Assembly: GCA_037976565.1 (NCBI GenBank)
Contig: CP137675.1
Location: 26,716,166-26,780,165 of the forward strand
Source of the DNA: Mesocentrotus franciscanus
Lineage: Eukaryota > Echinodermata > Echinoidea > Camarodonta > Strongylocentrotidae
Length of the DNA stretch: 64,000 nucleotides
Reading direction: 5' to 3'
Part shown: positions 21,801 to 29,568 of the stretch, piece by piece
Layout of the letters: every line of letters starts with the position of its first letter
How positions within the stretch are numbered: position 1 is the first letter of the stretch
Translations under genes and position numbers: made by a program
Notes under the pieces: model-generated
Database searches by the model: none
What the model was told of the DNA's origin: nothing
Seen by the model: only the letters and a program-made list of their open reading frames with translations

Positions 21801-24305
21801 CAGCAAGTAGAGTGTACTGTATACGTTGAAAAGCAGTAGAATCGCAGTCTTAAACAACCCCTCACAGTCGTCTAAAGTTAGACAGGACGTAGCGTTTACC
21901 TTGAATTAATCACGACTTCAGAATACGAAAAAGTTAGTCACGACTTCATGACTAAAGTTAGATGGGACTTAGACAGGACTTTAGACAACTCGTCGCGCGG
22001 GTAAGCGCGCGAGCGACTCGAAATCTATGTTTCGAATTATTCGCATTTAAAGATTTGTTTTATATTTAAACTTCTTTCCGCGCCGAAAATTGGTTTAATA
22101 CTCAAGAGACTAATAGAAATGTTATAGTAGAACACGGCCACAATTTTTTTTCTGAAATAAGTAAGTTTTTTTAAAGTTTGAGGCGATGTAGTGCTAACGC
22201 CCTTCTGCTTAGCGCTTCATTGTTTACCTGAAATTCGAGCTAAAGCCCTTCTGCCACCCGTGCGACAAACTGTTTAGTTAAACAGGAGTTAGACACCACT
22301 TCAGAATATGGGCCATTGTCTTTGATGATAATAAAACTGAGCCCTCTACGCTTGAATTGAAATAGTTATTGATGTTAAACTTACAAAATAAAAATTGATA
22401 TTGCCATGGCAACTCCTTATTTGTTTTCGGGATTTTTCTTTTGGTCGAAAAAGTAACAAAATGTACTTCCATGATTTTAATGAGAACAGAAGTGAAAATA
22501 ATTCAGGAACAAAGAGTAAAAACTTTCAATTTTCACATTTTTTGTTAAATTCTTGGCCAATTTCAATCAAAGTGTGTTGCATTATGAGTAGAATTAGAAA
22601 ATAGAAGGAAGACTCCTCCAGCCAATGCTGGTGCTTCAGGCATACTGGTATGCATGCCAAGTAAGGCTGGGTGATTATTAATATTATGATGGGGTGATCA
22701 GAGTACGAGAAGATTTTTTTTTAATATTAGAAAATGTGATATTCAATCCATGATTTATCATACACAAATTTATTTATTTCAATTATAACCAAATGGATGG
22801 CAAAGTTTTCTATTACAAATTGGTGCAACTAGAAAATTTATCGCCAGAGAATTCCAGAGATATCGCGATCTCAAAATCGATGTTGGATCGGCATGTGCTG
22901 CAACTGACGAAAAAGCCGCCATTAAAAAAATTGAGACCACAGAGTTTACAGCTGATTTATCAAAAAAAGCGCTCCATCAAATATAAGATGATAGCATATT
23001 TTGCAAGGCAAAATAACATACATGTACAATCAGTTGGGCCTACTTTTTACTGACAATTTTGATGATATCTGCCTGATGATGATTTCCAGACCCTTATCGG
23101 TAAGTTCACATTTTTTGGGAACGGACGCAAAAGACTGCAAAATTCGCTAATCTTTTGTCATTATTTTCGTAATTCCACACCCAATTCCAAAAATAATTTC
23201 GTTTCTGACTAATTTTAGGTTCCTCTTTCCATTGGTGGTATCAGAATGTCAAAATCTTACAGATTTTTCGAGAAAGCGAATTAAGGTCACAAGCGAATTA
23301 AGCAAGGTCACACCACCAGTTAGTGAGGGGAGGTCACGCAATACAGTTAGTGTGTGATTGCTGATCTAATCTTGCAGTTTTTTCGAGAAAATTGACAGAT
23401 CAGCTGAAAGCAAGTCCCTATATTTTGACGTTTTACAACGATTTTTGATGTTATTTTGATAATTATATAAAAATTGTATCCATATTCTTTCCAATCATAG
23501 GTCTATATTACTGTTATACAAGTCTAAAATCTAAATATAGAAAAACCGAAGGCAAATTTTTCGCACAATTCCGGCGAAAAATTGGCTAGTTATAGTCCCC
23601 CCCCCCTTTTGCGTTATGGCCAATATGGGGCACGTAGAACTTTGGCTTACATTTAGCGCATTCTCATTTTCACTTAAATTCGGAACAGCTGGAGCGTATC
23701 GGCCAATTAGAGCATGTAAACTCACTGTACAGCACTAAATACGAATAGTTTTACGTGTGGGGAAGGTTGACAAATGTCAGTTTTATTAAATAAAGAATTC
23801 CCCGTATCAGACAGTTATTTCTGTCTCGTGTTAGAACTTAGTTTAGAGTTAGAAGTTAGAGTAGACAAGTAAGTTAAGTAACATTGACTGTCACTGACTG
23901 ACCGAGACCGGAGTAATAAGCGCAATTTTAAGTTTAGGCTTCCTACTCAGTTAGTACTTAGCTCAGCGCTCAGCTCAGTAGGATTCTATAGCATGCTATG
24001 AATGATGAACTAGGCCCCTACTGTACTAGTAGTACTAGTAGTACTACTACTACTACTAGTACTCTAGTCTACGTCTAGGCCTAACACTAACAAATTTATA
24101 TTTGATTTTGAACACGGTTAATTCATAGATCTATAAATCTCTCATAACGATTCACTCTCACTCCCTCAAATAAAATAAAATACAATGGCCTAGATCTACA
24201 AAGTAATTAACCTACCTTCGGTGTATCCTCCACTAGATCTCCTTTATCTCCACTCCTATCGTCGTCTTCAAAAAGGGGAGGAGGTTCCCGACTGTTGTCC
24301 GCCAT
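6837..24305 (-). CDS. SNX2: Sorting nexin 1/2-type protein (PX-BAR), 14 coding exons, apparent frameshift in exon 12
   Basis: Span includes introns. Proteins of this family bind phosphoinositides on early endosomes through a PX domain, bend membrane through a BAR domain and work with retromer in endosome-to-Golgi sorting. Fourteen exons with GT/AG borders join into about 508 codons, close to vertebrate SNX1/SNX2 (about 520). Visible in order: acidic N-terminus with DDDDLFG (about residues 40-47), a Ser/Thr/Pro/Glu-rich linker, the PX domain (about 126-256) with RRFSDF and PPAPEKS, then the BAR region (about 265-505) with [15 protein letters not shown] and the family ending YWEAFLPEA. The start is [10 protein letters not shown] at 24305. 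One base is missing in exon 12 relative to the family, which would end the frame early in exon 13. This may be an assembly error or a real lesion. Vertebrate SNX1 and SNX2 are both similar, so the invertebrate gene is probably co-orthologous to the pair. Confidence 0.93.
7598..7775 (+). repeat. SINE with a 7SL/Alu-like head
   Basis: The head has GGCGTTGTGGCGTGCGCCTG followed by TAATCCAGCTA, resembling the Alu domain of 7SL RNA. It is followed by a B-box-like GGTTCGAAACT and a tail with GACGTTAAAGG, a motif I associate with invertebrate SINEs. It abuts the donor side of SNX exon 13. Confidence 0.45.
7778..7849 (-). CDS. SNX2: SNX exon 13 (BAR helix 3)
   Basis: A 72-bp exon encoding [19 protein letters not shown] and HQQQ, matching ERVKDFKTVIIKYLESL in vertebrates. 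Acceptor CTCTAG, donor GTTAGT. Degenerate copies of this exon lie just upstream of it in the gene. Confidence 0.93.
7899..8158 (-). pseudogene. Three degenerate tandem copies of SNX exon 13
   Basis: Copies near 7899-7957, 7991-8049 and 8089-8158 repeat exon 13 with its flanking intron at a spacing of about 92-98 bp. The 8049 and 8158 copies keep an AG acceptor and a recognisable start (FNRVCDF, LNKLSDL against SNRVRDF). All acquire stops within about 15-25 codons, and the 7957 copy has lost its acceptor AG. They look like decayed tandem exon duplicates. Confidence 0.65.
8547..8626 (-). CDS. SNX2: SNX exon 12 (BAR), one base short
   Basis: An 80-bp exon between CAG and GTAAG. The family expects 81 bp (27 codons). 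It reads WEAKEVKDK in the entry frame, and the recognisable residues [17 protein letters not shown] lie one frame away. One base is therefore missing near 8600. The exon 13 junction is in frame only if the base is present. Confidence 0.85.
9339..9482 (-). CDS. SNX2: SNX exon 11 (BAR)
   Basis: A 144-bp exon of 48 codons including [20 protein letters not shown] and [14 protein letters not shown]. It matches the QRMKCWQKWEDAQ...NKPDKIQQAKNEI region. Phase 0 at both ends. Confidence 0.94.
10118..10323 (-). CDS. SNX2: SNX exon 10 (BAR helices 1-2)
   Basis: A 206-bp exon with [20 protein letters not shown] and [14 protein letters not shown], the most conserved block of the SNX1/SNX2 BAR domain. 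The donor follows ...LLAAVR. Confidence 0.96.
10913..11006 (-). CDS. SNX2: SNX exon 9 (BAR helix 1)
   Basis: A 94-bp exon encoding [20 protein letters not shown] and ESMVTTRK. It matches the WFEEK...LRKLH segment of BAR helix 1. Confidence 0.93.
11261..11576. mobile_element. Foldback MITE in SNX intron 8
   Basis: Inverted arms of about 90 bp (11261-11350 and 11488-11576) share TTGAGAGTT, TGATCTCAATACAAAA, CCTCCAAAAT and AGCTGTTCAGCTACAA with their complements. No coding capacity. Confidence 0.7.
11608..11637. repeat. (AAAT)n microsatellite
   Basis: About seven tandem tetranucleotides in SNX intron 8. Confidence 0.85.
11709..11822 (-). CDS. SNX2: SNX exon 8 (PX-BAR linker)
   Basis: A 114-bp exon of 38 codons including [11 protein letters not shown] and SRMNESD, matching the ALSGAG and MNESD segments of SNX1/SNX2. 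In this family that linker includes the amphipathic helix before BAR. Confidence 0.93.
12201..12372 (+). repeat. tRNA-derived SINE copy
   Basis: Begins GGTGTCGTGG, has a B-box-like GGTTTCGAGTC, then CATTTGTCACTCTCCAGCCA and GGAATTCCTTGA. Same family as 16722-16910. Confidence 0.7.
12444..12604 (-). CDS. SNX2: SNX exon 7 (PX end)
   Basis: A 161-bp exon encoding [18 protein letters not shown], then [10 protein letters not shown] and the FLEKDD end of PX. Donor is GTGAGT, phase 0. Confidence 0.95.
13260..13401 (-). CDS. SNX2: SNX exon 6 (PX lipid-binding core)
   Basis: A 142-bp exon containing [13 protein letters not shown] and [12 protein letters not shown], the phosphoinositide-binding arginine motif and the proline-rich loop of PX domains. 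The acceptor side lies against a long GA-rich purine tract. Confidence 0.95.
13405..13800. repeat. GA-rich purine tract
   Basis: Nearly 400 bp of imperfect GA-rich sequence in the intron directly before SNX exon 6. The long minus-strand frames over it are low-complexity Ser/Leu/Phe strings. Confidence 0.85.
14520..15250. repeat. 144-bp tandem repeat with DR1-like half-sites
   Basis: TGACCTTTGACCT recurs at 14799, 14943 and 15087, exactly 144 bp apart, within units that also share ATTGGCTCTGCAAGATACAT. The third copy has three half-sites. The array ends in (GGAC)n at 15222-15241 and starts near a perfect 20-bp palindrome at 14540-14559. It lies in the SNX intron before exon 5 in this orientation. 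Confidence 0.8.
15305..15348 (-). CDS. SNX2: SNX exon 5 (PX)
   Basis: A 44-bp exon encoding [15 protein letters not shown]. It is almost identical to the vertebrate PX segment and fixes the reading phase between exons 4 and 6. Confidence 0.93.
16489..16561 (-). CDS. SNX2: SNX exon 4 (PX start)
   Basis: A 73-bp exon encoding the acidic [19 protein letters not shown] stretch that opens the PX domain, matching the DIFDIEIGVSDPEK region of SNX2. Donor is GTAAGG. Confidence 0.9.
16722..16910 (+). repeat. tRNA-derived SINE, best-preserved copy
   Basis: GGTGTCGTGGTCTAGTGGAT is an A-box-like head and GGTTTGAGTCCC a B-box. A body follows with CATTTGCCACTCTCCACC, AAATGGGTAACCGGTAGGA and ATTCCTTGAATGC. 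The tRNA fold is incomplete, so this is a SINE rather than a tRNA gene. Confidence 0.75.
17372..17577 (-). CDS. SNX2: SNX exon 3 (disordered linker)
   Basis: A 206-bp exon rich in Pro, Glu, Thr and Gly, containing a run of five glycines and an [11 protein letters not shown] end. It starts in phase 1 and ends in phase 0 at donor GTAATT. The linker is poorly conserved in the family, so support comes from frame and splice sites. Confidence 0.8.
18078..18236. mobile_element. Foldback MITE, 159 bp
   Basis: Two arms of about 62 bp begin GGGCCCCGTTGCACAAAACT and end ...GCAATGGGGCCC, with TTACCATTGATGG repeated internally. It lies in SNX intron 2. Confidence 0.85.
19264..19312 (-). CDS. SNX2: SNX exon 2 (acidic DLF motif)
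   Basis: A 49-bp exon between a CAG acceptor and a GTGAG donor. It encodes [16 protein letters not shown] plus one base. The acidic DLF motif matches the DLF motifs in the N-termini of SNX1/SNX2. Confidence 0.85.
19531..19710 (+). repeat. tRNA-derived SINE body
   Basis: Shares GTCCTTTGGCAAGACATTA, CATTTGCCACACTCCACCCA and GTGAGATAAATGGGTACCGG with the family. The tRNA-like head is degraded. Confidence 0.7.
19716..20537. mobile_element. TA-flanked TIR element (Tc1/mariner-like)
   Basis: Ends CAGTCAAATCTGT and ACAGGTTTGACTG, each flanked by TA, with subterminal CGACCACC and its complement-like copies. About 820 bp with no transposase frame, so non-autonomous. Confidence 0.65.
20573..20687. 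mobile_element. Palindromic MITE, 115 bp
   Basis: GCCCCGTCTTACAAAGA at the left pairs with TCTTTGTAAGACGGGGC at the right. Internal ATCAATC motifs also pair. Confidence 0.75.
20708..20817. repeat. Perfect inverted repeat: 48-bp arms, 14-nt loop
   Basis: Arms 20708-20755 and 20770-20817 are exact reverse complements around a GCAGCAGCAGCAGT loop. The arms are mostly AT-rich and end in ATCCAGATAAAAATGATG at the outside. It lies in SNX intron 1, followed by CTG and TTA/TTC simple repeats. Confidence 0.9.
20818..20958. repeat. CTG then TTA/TTC simple repeats
   Basis: Imperfect trinucleotide repeats next to the hairpin. Confidence 0.85.
21322..22314. mobile_element. TIR element of about 990 bp
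   Basis: The left end GGCCTGTATTCTGAAGTCGT matches the complement of the right end, GGCCCATATTCTGAAGTGGT. ATT flanks both sides. TAAAGTTA-type motifs recur internally in both orientations. No transposase frame. Confidence 0.65.
22315..24215. other. Remainder of SNX intron 1
   Basis: AT-rich sequence with no supported exon. A short ACT/AGT repeat lies at 24021-24066. Confidence 0.5.
24216..24305 (-). CDS. SNX2: SNX exon 1 (start codon)
   Basis: Thirty codons beginning [16 protein letters not shown], followed by donor GTAGG. The N-terminus is acidic and proline-rich as in SNX1/SNX2. It ends in phase 0 and is separated from exon 2 by a 4.9-kb intron full of repeats. Confidence 0.85.
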
Positions 24306-25956
24306 GTTGCTCACGAGAGAAATAGTGCGTTTTCTCCGACAAGTCGTTTAGTTATATTTGTTACTTTGTGAACGAAAGTAAACTCTTGATGCGTTCAGTT
24401 CCGTGCATTAGATGACTGGTGCTTCTATCAGTTGAGTAAATATAGTTTAAATTTGAATGCCATCAAAAATTGATTGTTTATTTATTTTCTTTTCTTTCCT
24501 TCATTTTCTACTCGACCTGTAATTATTTGCACCAGTGACCGGTGCTAAATCTAACTACGGAAACGAGTAATAAAGGTGTTGCTCAAACGCTCAGTACGTA
24601 CCCGATGGGATGAGCTGAGGGGCTTTAATTAATAATACAAAAATGGTAGGGAAGGTTTGAATAGCTGGATAATCCAAAGTAACAAAGTGCGCTGATTCCA
24701 AAACAAGCGGCCTCATTAAATTAATTAACACTGTATTGACCACTTTTGTCATTTTGGCCAATTTGACCCAAATTGACTATTATAGTGTGATTATTCTGTG
24801 ATCTTAGCTTACAAACTAAAAAATGTGAGCTACCGGCCTACCGTGGTTTGTAATGAGCTTACATTCAGTCGGAATTATTGTGGGGTAGATTTTAAAAGCT
24901 CACCCTAGTTACAAATTTGGTCCTAAATCGCGATGTTCTGGTCGTATTGGTCACTTAATTTTTGGCAAAAATTAATGATTGTGTCATATTTGCATTGGTC
25001 CAATATCAATTAGAAATTTCATTACTGAGAGTAATATGCCATGAAAGGACGGACCATGAAGTCTTCTATATAGCTCCATGGACGGACTTAATACCCCGAT
25101 TTTATGTAAAAACACAAGCTGATTCCAATACAATAATTTCAGGGGCGTCGCTAGAACATTTTGAGTTGGGGGTGGGGGCCACTCCATGATCTATGCCGAC
25201 ACATTTTTAGGGAGTGACACCCAAATTTGCCGACAGAAATGTTGCACCCTCTCCCCGATCTCTCCGTAGTTACACAACTTGGACTACACATGCAGAGTCC
25301 AATTAAATAGTCAAATGATTTGAATTATATATTTAAGGCCTACTGCATCATTCAGGGGCGGTAGAGCGTCTTTCAAAGTGGGGGAGTCGGGGAGGGGCGG
25401 GTACCAAACAAAACTTGAAAAGGGGGCTCCTACAAAGGGTAACTTCAAAGCGCAAAATCATGAATTTTAAACATTTTATATACCCATGCATACACTGTAA
25501 TAAATACATTACGAGGGATCTTCAAGATTTTATCTTTACTGCTTCAGCACATACTTTGTTGTTGTGTGTGATGGTAGGCCTATATATATTAATTTGCGAG
25601 CGAGCGAACGAACGAACATTTTAAGACTTTTTATGTCACATTGCGAGCGATTAAAGTTTTCATTATTAGTCCTGATATAGGGTCTTAAGAAAAATCTCAT
25701 AATGAAAGAATGAATAAGACATTCAATATGTTAGTTAATGAGATAAAACTATAAATGCGAGCGAGCGTATCGAGCGAGTTTTGGAGGAAATTTGAGAGAA
25801 ATTGCTCTCAGTCGTTTTAGAGAAGGGCCACATGTTATGAAAGGTGTGAAAAATCTTTTGTTTCTGGGATTAAGATCTGGGGTAATACTAATAGCAAAAT
25901 ATTTTCATCGCACAAAAAGTAATTATGTCTCAGTCTTGTTAACATGAATGACATTC
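24306..25956. other. SNX upstream region and intergenic sequence
   Basis: Must contain the SNX promoter and 5' UTR, but I see no clear TATA element. Transposon-end-like motifs such as AGGGGCGTCGCTAGAAC occur near 25141, and (GCGA/GAAC)n near 25597-25617. Confidence 0.4.
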
Positions 25957-26000
25957 GAGGCGGCGCTCCAGGGGGGGGGGGGCACAGTGCTCCCACTTTT

Positions 26001-26500
26001 NNNNNNNNNNNNNNNNNNNNNNNNNNNNNNNNNNNNNNNNNNNNNNNNNNNNNNNNNNNNNNNNNNNNNNNNNNNNNNNNNNNNNNNNNNNNNNNNNNNN
26101 NNNNNNNNNNNNNNNNNNNNNNNNNNNNNNNNNNNNNNNNNNNNNNNNNNNNNNNNNNNNNNNNNNNNNNNNNNNNNNNNNNNNNNNNNNNNNNNNNNNN
26201 NNNNNNNNNNNNNNNNNNNNNNNNNNNNNNNNNNNNNNNNNNNNNNNNNNNNNNNNNNNNNNNNNNNNNNNNNNNNNNNNNNNNNNNNNNNNNNNNNNNN
26301 NNNNNNNNNNNNNNNNNNNNNNNNNNNNNNNNNNNNNNNNNNNNNNNNNNNNNNNNNNNNNNNNNNNNNNNNNNNNNNNNNNNNNNNNNNNNNNNNNNNN
26401 NNNNNNNNNNNNNNNNNNNNNNNNNNNNNNNNNNNNNNNNNNNNNNNNNNNNNNNNNNNNNNNNNNNNNNNNNNNNNNNNNNNNNNNNNNNNNNNNNNNN
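26001..26500. other. Assembly gap (500 N)
   Basis: Exactly 500 N, probably a fixed-size placeholder. The repetitive flanks explain the failed assembly. Confidence 0.99.
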
Positions 26501-27204
26501 ACTTTTTCGGGTACCGGCCCCACAGTGCCCCTTTTTACATAGGAAAAGTGCCCCTTTCCTTTCTAAGAACTGCCTCTTCCCCTTCTATAAGCGCCCTTTT
26601 CATGTGATAAGTGCACTCCCTTTACTCTCATAAATGTCCCTTTTCACCTCTGATAAATACCCCTATTAAAATCTGAAAAGTGTCATTTTCCTTTCGATAA
26701 ATGCCACCTTCCTTTGTAATAAGTGTCTCTTTTCCATTCTCATAAGTGCCCTTTTTCATATCTGGTAAGTACCACTTTTCAGGTACGACCGTACGAGAAG
26801 CACCCTTACCATCTCCGAGAAGTGCCCCTTCACCTCTGATAATTGCCCCTATTCAAATCTGACAAGTACACGTTTTCCTTTAACAAGTGCCCCTTTTCCT
26901 TTGTAAAAAATGCCCCCTTCCCCTTCTGATAAGTGCTTCTTTTCTTCTTTGATGAGTGCCCCTGTTCACCTCTGATAATTGCCCCCTTTTCTTATATACG
27001 TGCCCTTTGTCCATTCTCATAAGTGCACCTTTTCATATCTGGTGAGTGCCTCTTTTCAAGTGCGAGAAATTCCTCCTTCCACCTCTGATATTTTTGCCCT
27101 CTTTTACTTTGACTCGTGCCCCGTTTCGTTGTTAATAAGTGCATTTTTCCTTCTGATAAGTGTCCTTTTCCCTCTGTTATAAAAACCCATTCCCTATCTC
27201 TTAA

Positions 27205-27587
27205 AGGTATAGACCAGTTTTGGAAACGCCCACCCTCTCAAAAATGAAATTGAAGCTCTAATACCAATCATGTGAAAGAATAATGTTTTGACTAATACGT
27301 GATGATAACATTTTTGCCGGGAACCGCCTACTAATTGATATACATGTATTTGGTAAATTATCATATCGATCCGGACTGGATAGATATCGCGTTGTCCCAT
27401 ATACATCTGTCTGTGTACAGTGCTTGTAACTTTACCAAGACTGGGCCAAATTTCTTATAATTTTGATGATTCCAGAACCTTGCAGTACACACCATACTTA
27501 TTATATACTAGATGATCAACCTTTTCTGATCGATTCCACAACGTTTCTTTCACAATGCAATCGCAAGACCAGAACTGATCTATACCT
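27205..27587. mobile_element. TTAA-flanked MITE, 383 bp
   Basis: Ends AGGTATAGACCAGTTTTGG and CCAGAACTGATCTATACCT are inverted repeats, each bordered by TTAA, as in piggyBac-type insertions. It splits the GTGCCCC array, so it arrived later. A diverged relative lies near 46790-47050. Confidence 0.8.
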
Positions 27588-28614
27588 TTAAATGCCACTT
27601 TTCGCCTCTGATAAGTGTGCAGTGCCCCTTTTCTTTTATAATGAGCCCCTTCCCGTTTTCAAAATGCCCCTTTTAACATCTGATACGTGCCCTTTTCCTT
27701 CAACAGATTCACCACTTCGATTTCCATCTCACAAGTGCCTTTTTGCATCTCTGTTTCAGAGTGTTCCTTTTCAGGTGCAAGAAGTGGACCATTTTCACCT
27801 CTGATAATTGCTCTTTTTACTTTGACACGTGCACCTTTTCTTTTCTTATTACTGTCCTTTTCCTTTCTCCATAACATGCACCCCTAATTCAAAGCGACTT
27901 AGAGCCCCCTTTTCTCTAATTTTCCCTAGAGCTCGCTCGCTACGCTCGCTCGCATTTATAGTTGTTATAATAATGTTACTTATGAAAGATTTTTTCAGTC
28001 TTTCTTCATTATAGATTGTGCTTAAAACTCATCGGGTTTGTTTTTGTCTTGTTTATAAGATGTAATTTTTCGCACTGCGACCTCACAAATCTTAATTTGT
28101 TAATTAATATTCAGACCATCACACCCAGCTGCAAAGTATGTTGCTTAAGGAGTATTGTGTACCACGTAAAGAGGGACACACATATTGATGTAATCCCTAG
28201 TAGTGTAATCATAATCAAGACGATGTATAGGGGTATATACCAGTGTCTAAAAATGGTGTATGTTCACTTTGAGGTTTCCTTTGTAGGTGCCCCTTTTTTC
28301 CAGAAAGTGCTCTTTTTTGTAGGTGCCCCTCCCCAAGTTGGAAGACGCTCCGCCGCCCCTGCACGTTTTAATGTAAAAAGGGCACATCTATAAAGAAGGG
28401 ACATTTTGACAGCTTTGAAAACGAGCACGATTATATTTATAAAAGGAGCACAGTTAGCTCTTAAGAAATTTGGGGCATTATGCCCCCTCCCCTTTCGCAA
28501 ATAGGGGCATTTCTCTTCCCTAGAAAGGGGTGCTTTTCCTACGTAAAAGGGGCACTTTGGGGTACTTGCAAAAGTAAGGGCCCCTCCAGTCCAGCCCCCC
28601 CGGAGCGCCGCCTC

Positions 28615-29198
28615 TGGCATCGGTACACTATGCAAACAATGTTATTTTACATTTGCGGTTGACATGTTTTGATATTTGAGGTAAAAATTGATTTTATTCA
28701 CATCTTGTAGGCGAAATGTTATAACATTTGTGGATAACAGATTTTTGAAAATTTGGGAGTTAAATGGGTTTTTTTCCTTTACATTTGTTGGCTCTACAGT
28801 TGGCAAGGTGCATGTCCTACGTGAATCCTCAGTTGTTGTAAAAATTGTGTAACTCCGGACAAATTGAATGTGACTATTTTCTCGTAATCATATTTTTATT
28901 GCTTTTTAGAGAGTTTATGATTGATAACAATTTTGAACGTTGTCGGAACATGCTTTCACGTGCTTAACAGTATTTGTACACCCCCCGGTCAGGATAGTAT
29001 TGAATCAACTGTGTGAATTAATCAATATCAACACACCTAATTTGAAAAAAGGGGATCATATTTTCAGCTGATATGGCTATCGTATTTCCTTGTGTATTTC
29101 ATATAAACACTCTCAAAAACCCTACTAAAAATCATACATACACACACCTAGCCTATATAAATTTGTATTATTTCTCATTCATCATGAAATACATGTAA

Positions 29199-29230
<32 letters not shown>

Positions 29231-29231
29231 T
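28615..29231. other. Intergenic AT-rich sequence
   Basis: No gene seen. An AT/GT microsatellite lies at 29197-29231. Confidence 0.5.
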
Positions 29232-29237
29232 TTTATT
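29232..29237 (-). promoter_or_regulatory. Candidate polyadenylation signal of gene A
   Basis: Minus-strand AATAAA about 155 bases past the stop. Confidence 0.3.
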
Positions 29238-29294
29238 GTATAATTATTGTTTACGTGTTTTTGCGTATTTTCGAACTCGGAGCAAAACTCAATA

Positions 29295-29296
<2 letters not shown>

Positions 29297-29334
<38 letters not shown>
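29297..29334. repeat. (TA)n microsatellite
   Basis: About 18 TA units in the 3' flank of gene A. Confidence 0.9.
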
Positions 29335-29337
<3 letters not shown>

Positions 29338-29392
29338 GCCAGAAAATGATAGTTCATAATTATATTTGATGAGTCTCATTGAATAAAGTTTT

Positions 29393-29568
29393 TCAATAAT
29401 GTGCTCGGGTTCCTTTCTCGGGACAATTGCTGACTTCGTGCGTTTGATCAAAATACGCCATCCTCCGCATCAAGACGAAAAGCACGCCGATGATAAGGAC
29501 GCAAAAAGTTGCCATGGCAACAATCGTCATGATCCAGATGTTGAACATCGGATGGAATGCTGGCGCTT
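29393..29568 (-). CDS. Gene A exon 14: transmembrane helix and tail
   Basis: 176 bp ending in TGA. WIMTIVAMATFCVLIIGVLF is a single transmembrane segment, followed by LMRRM and a short polar tail. Confidence 0.92.

Larger units (their letters stand above)
25957..28614. mobile_element. Large TIR element with a GTGCCCCTTTT repeat array, interrupted by a gap
   Basis: GAGGCGGCGCTCCAGGGG at 25957 pairs with CCCCCGGAGCGCCGCCTC ending at 28614. The interior (26515-27195, 27590-27900) is an imperfect tandem array based on AAGTGCCCCTTTT...TCTGAT. The right part has a related inverted arrangement. A smaller TTAA element is nested in it. Confidence 0.65.

Noticed and set aside
25939..26633. Frames of about 200 codons across the N run
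   Set aside because: They exist only because N codons are not stops.
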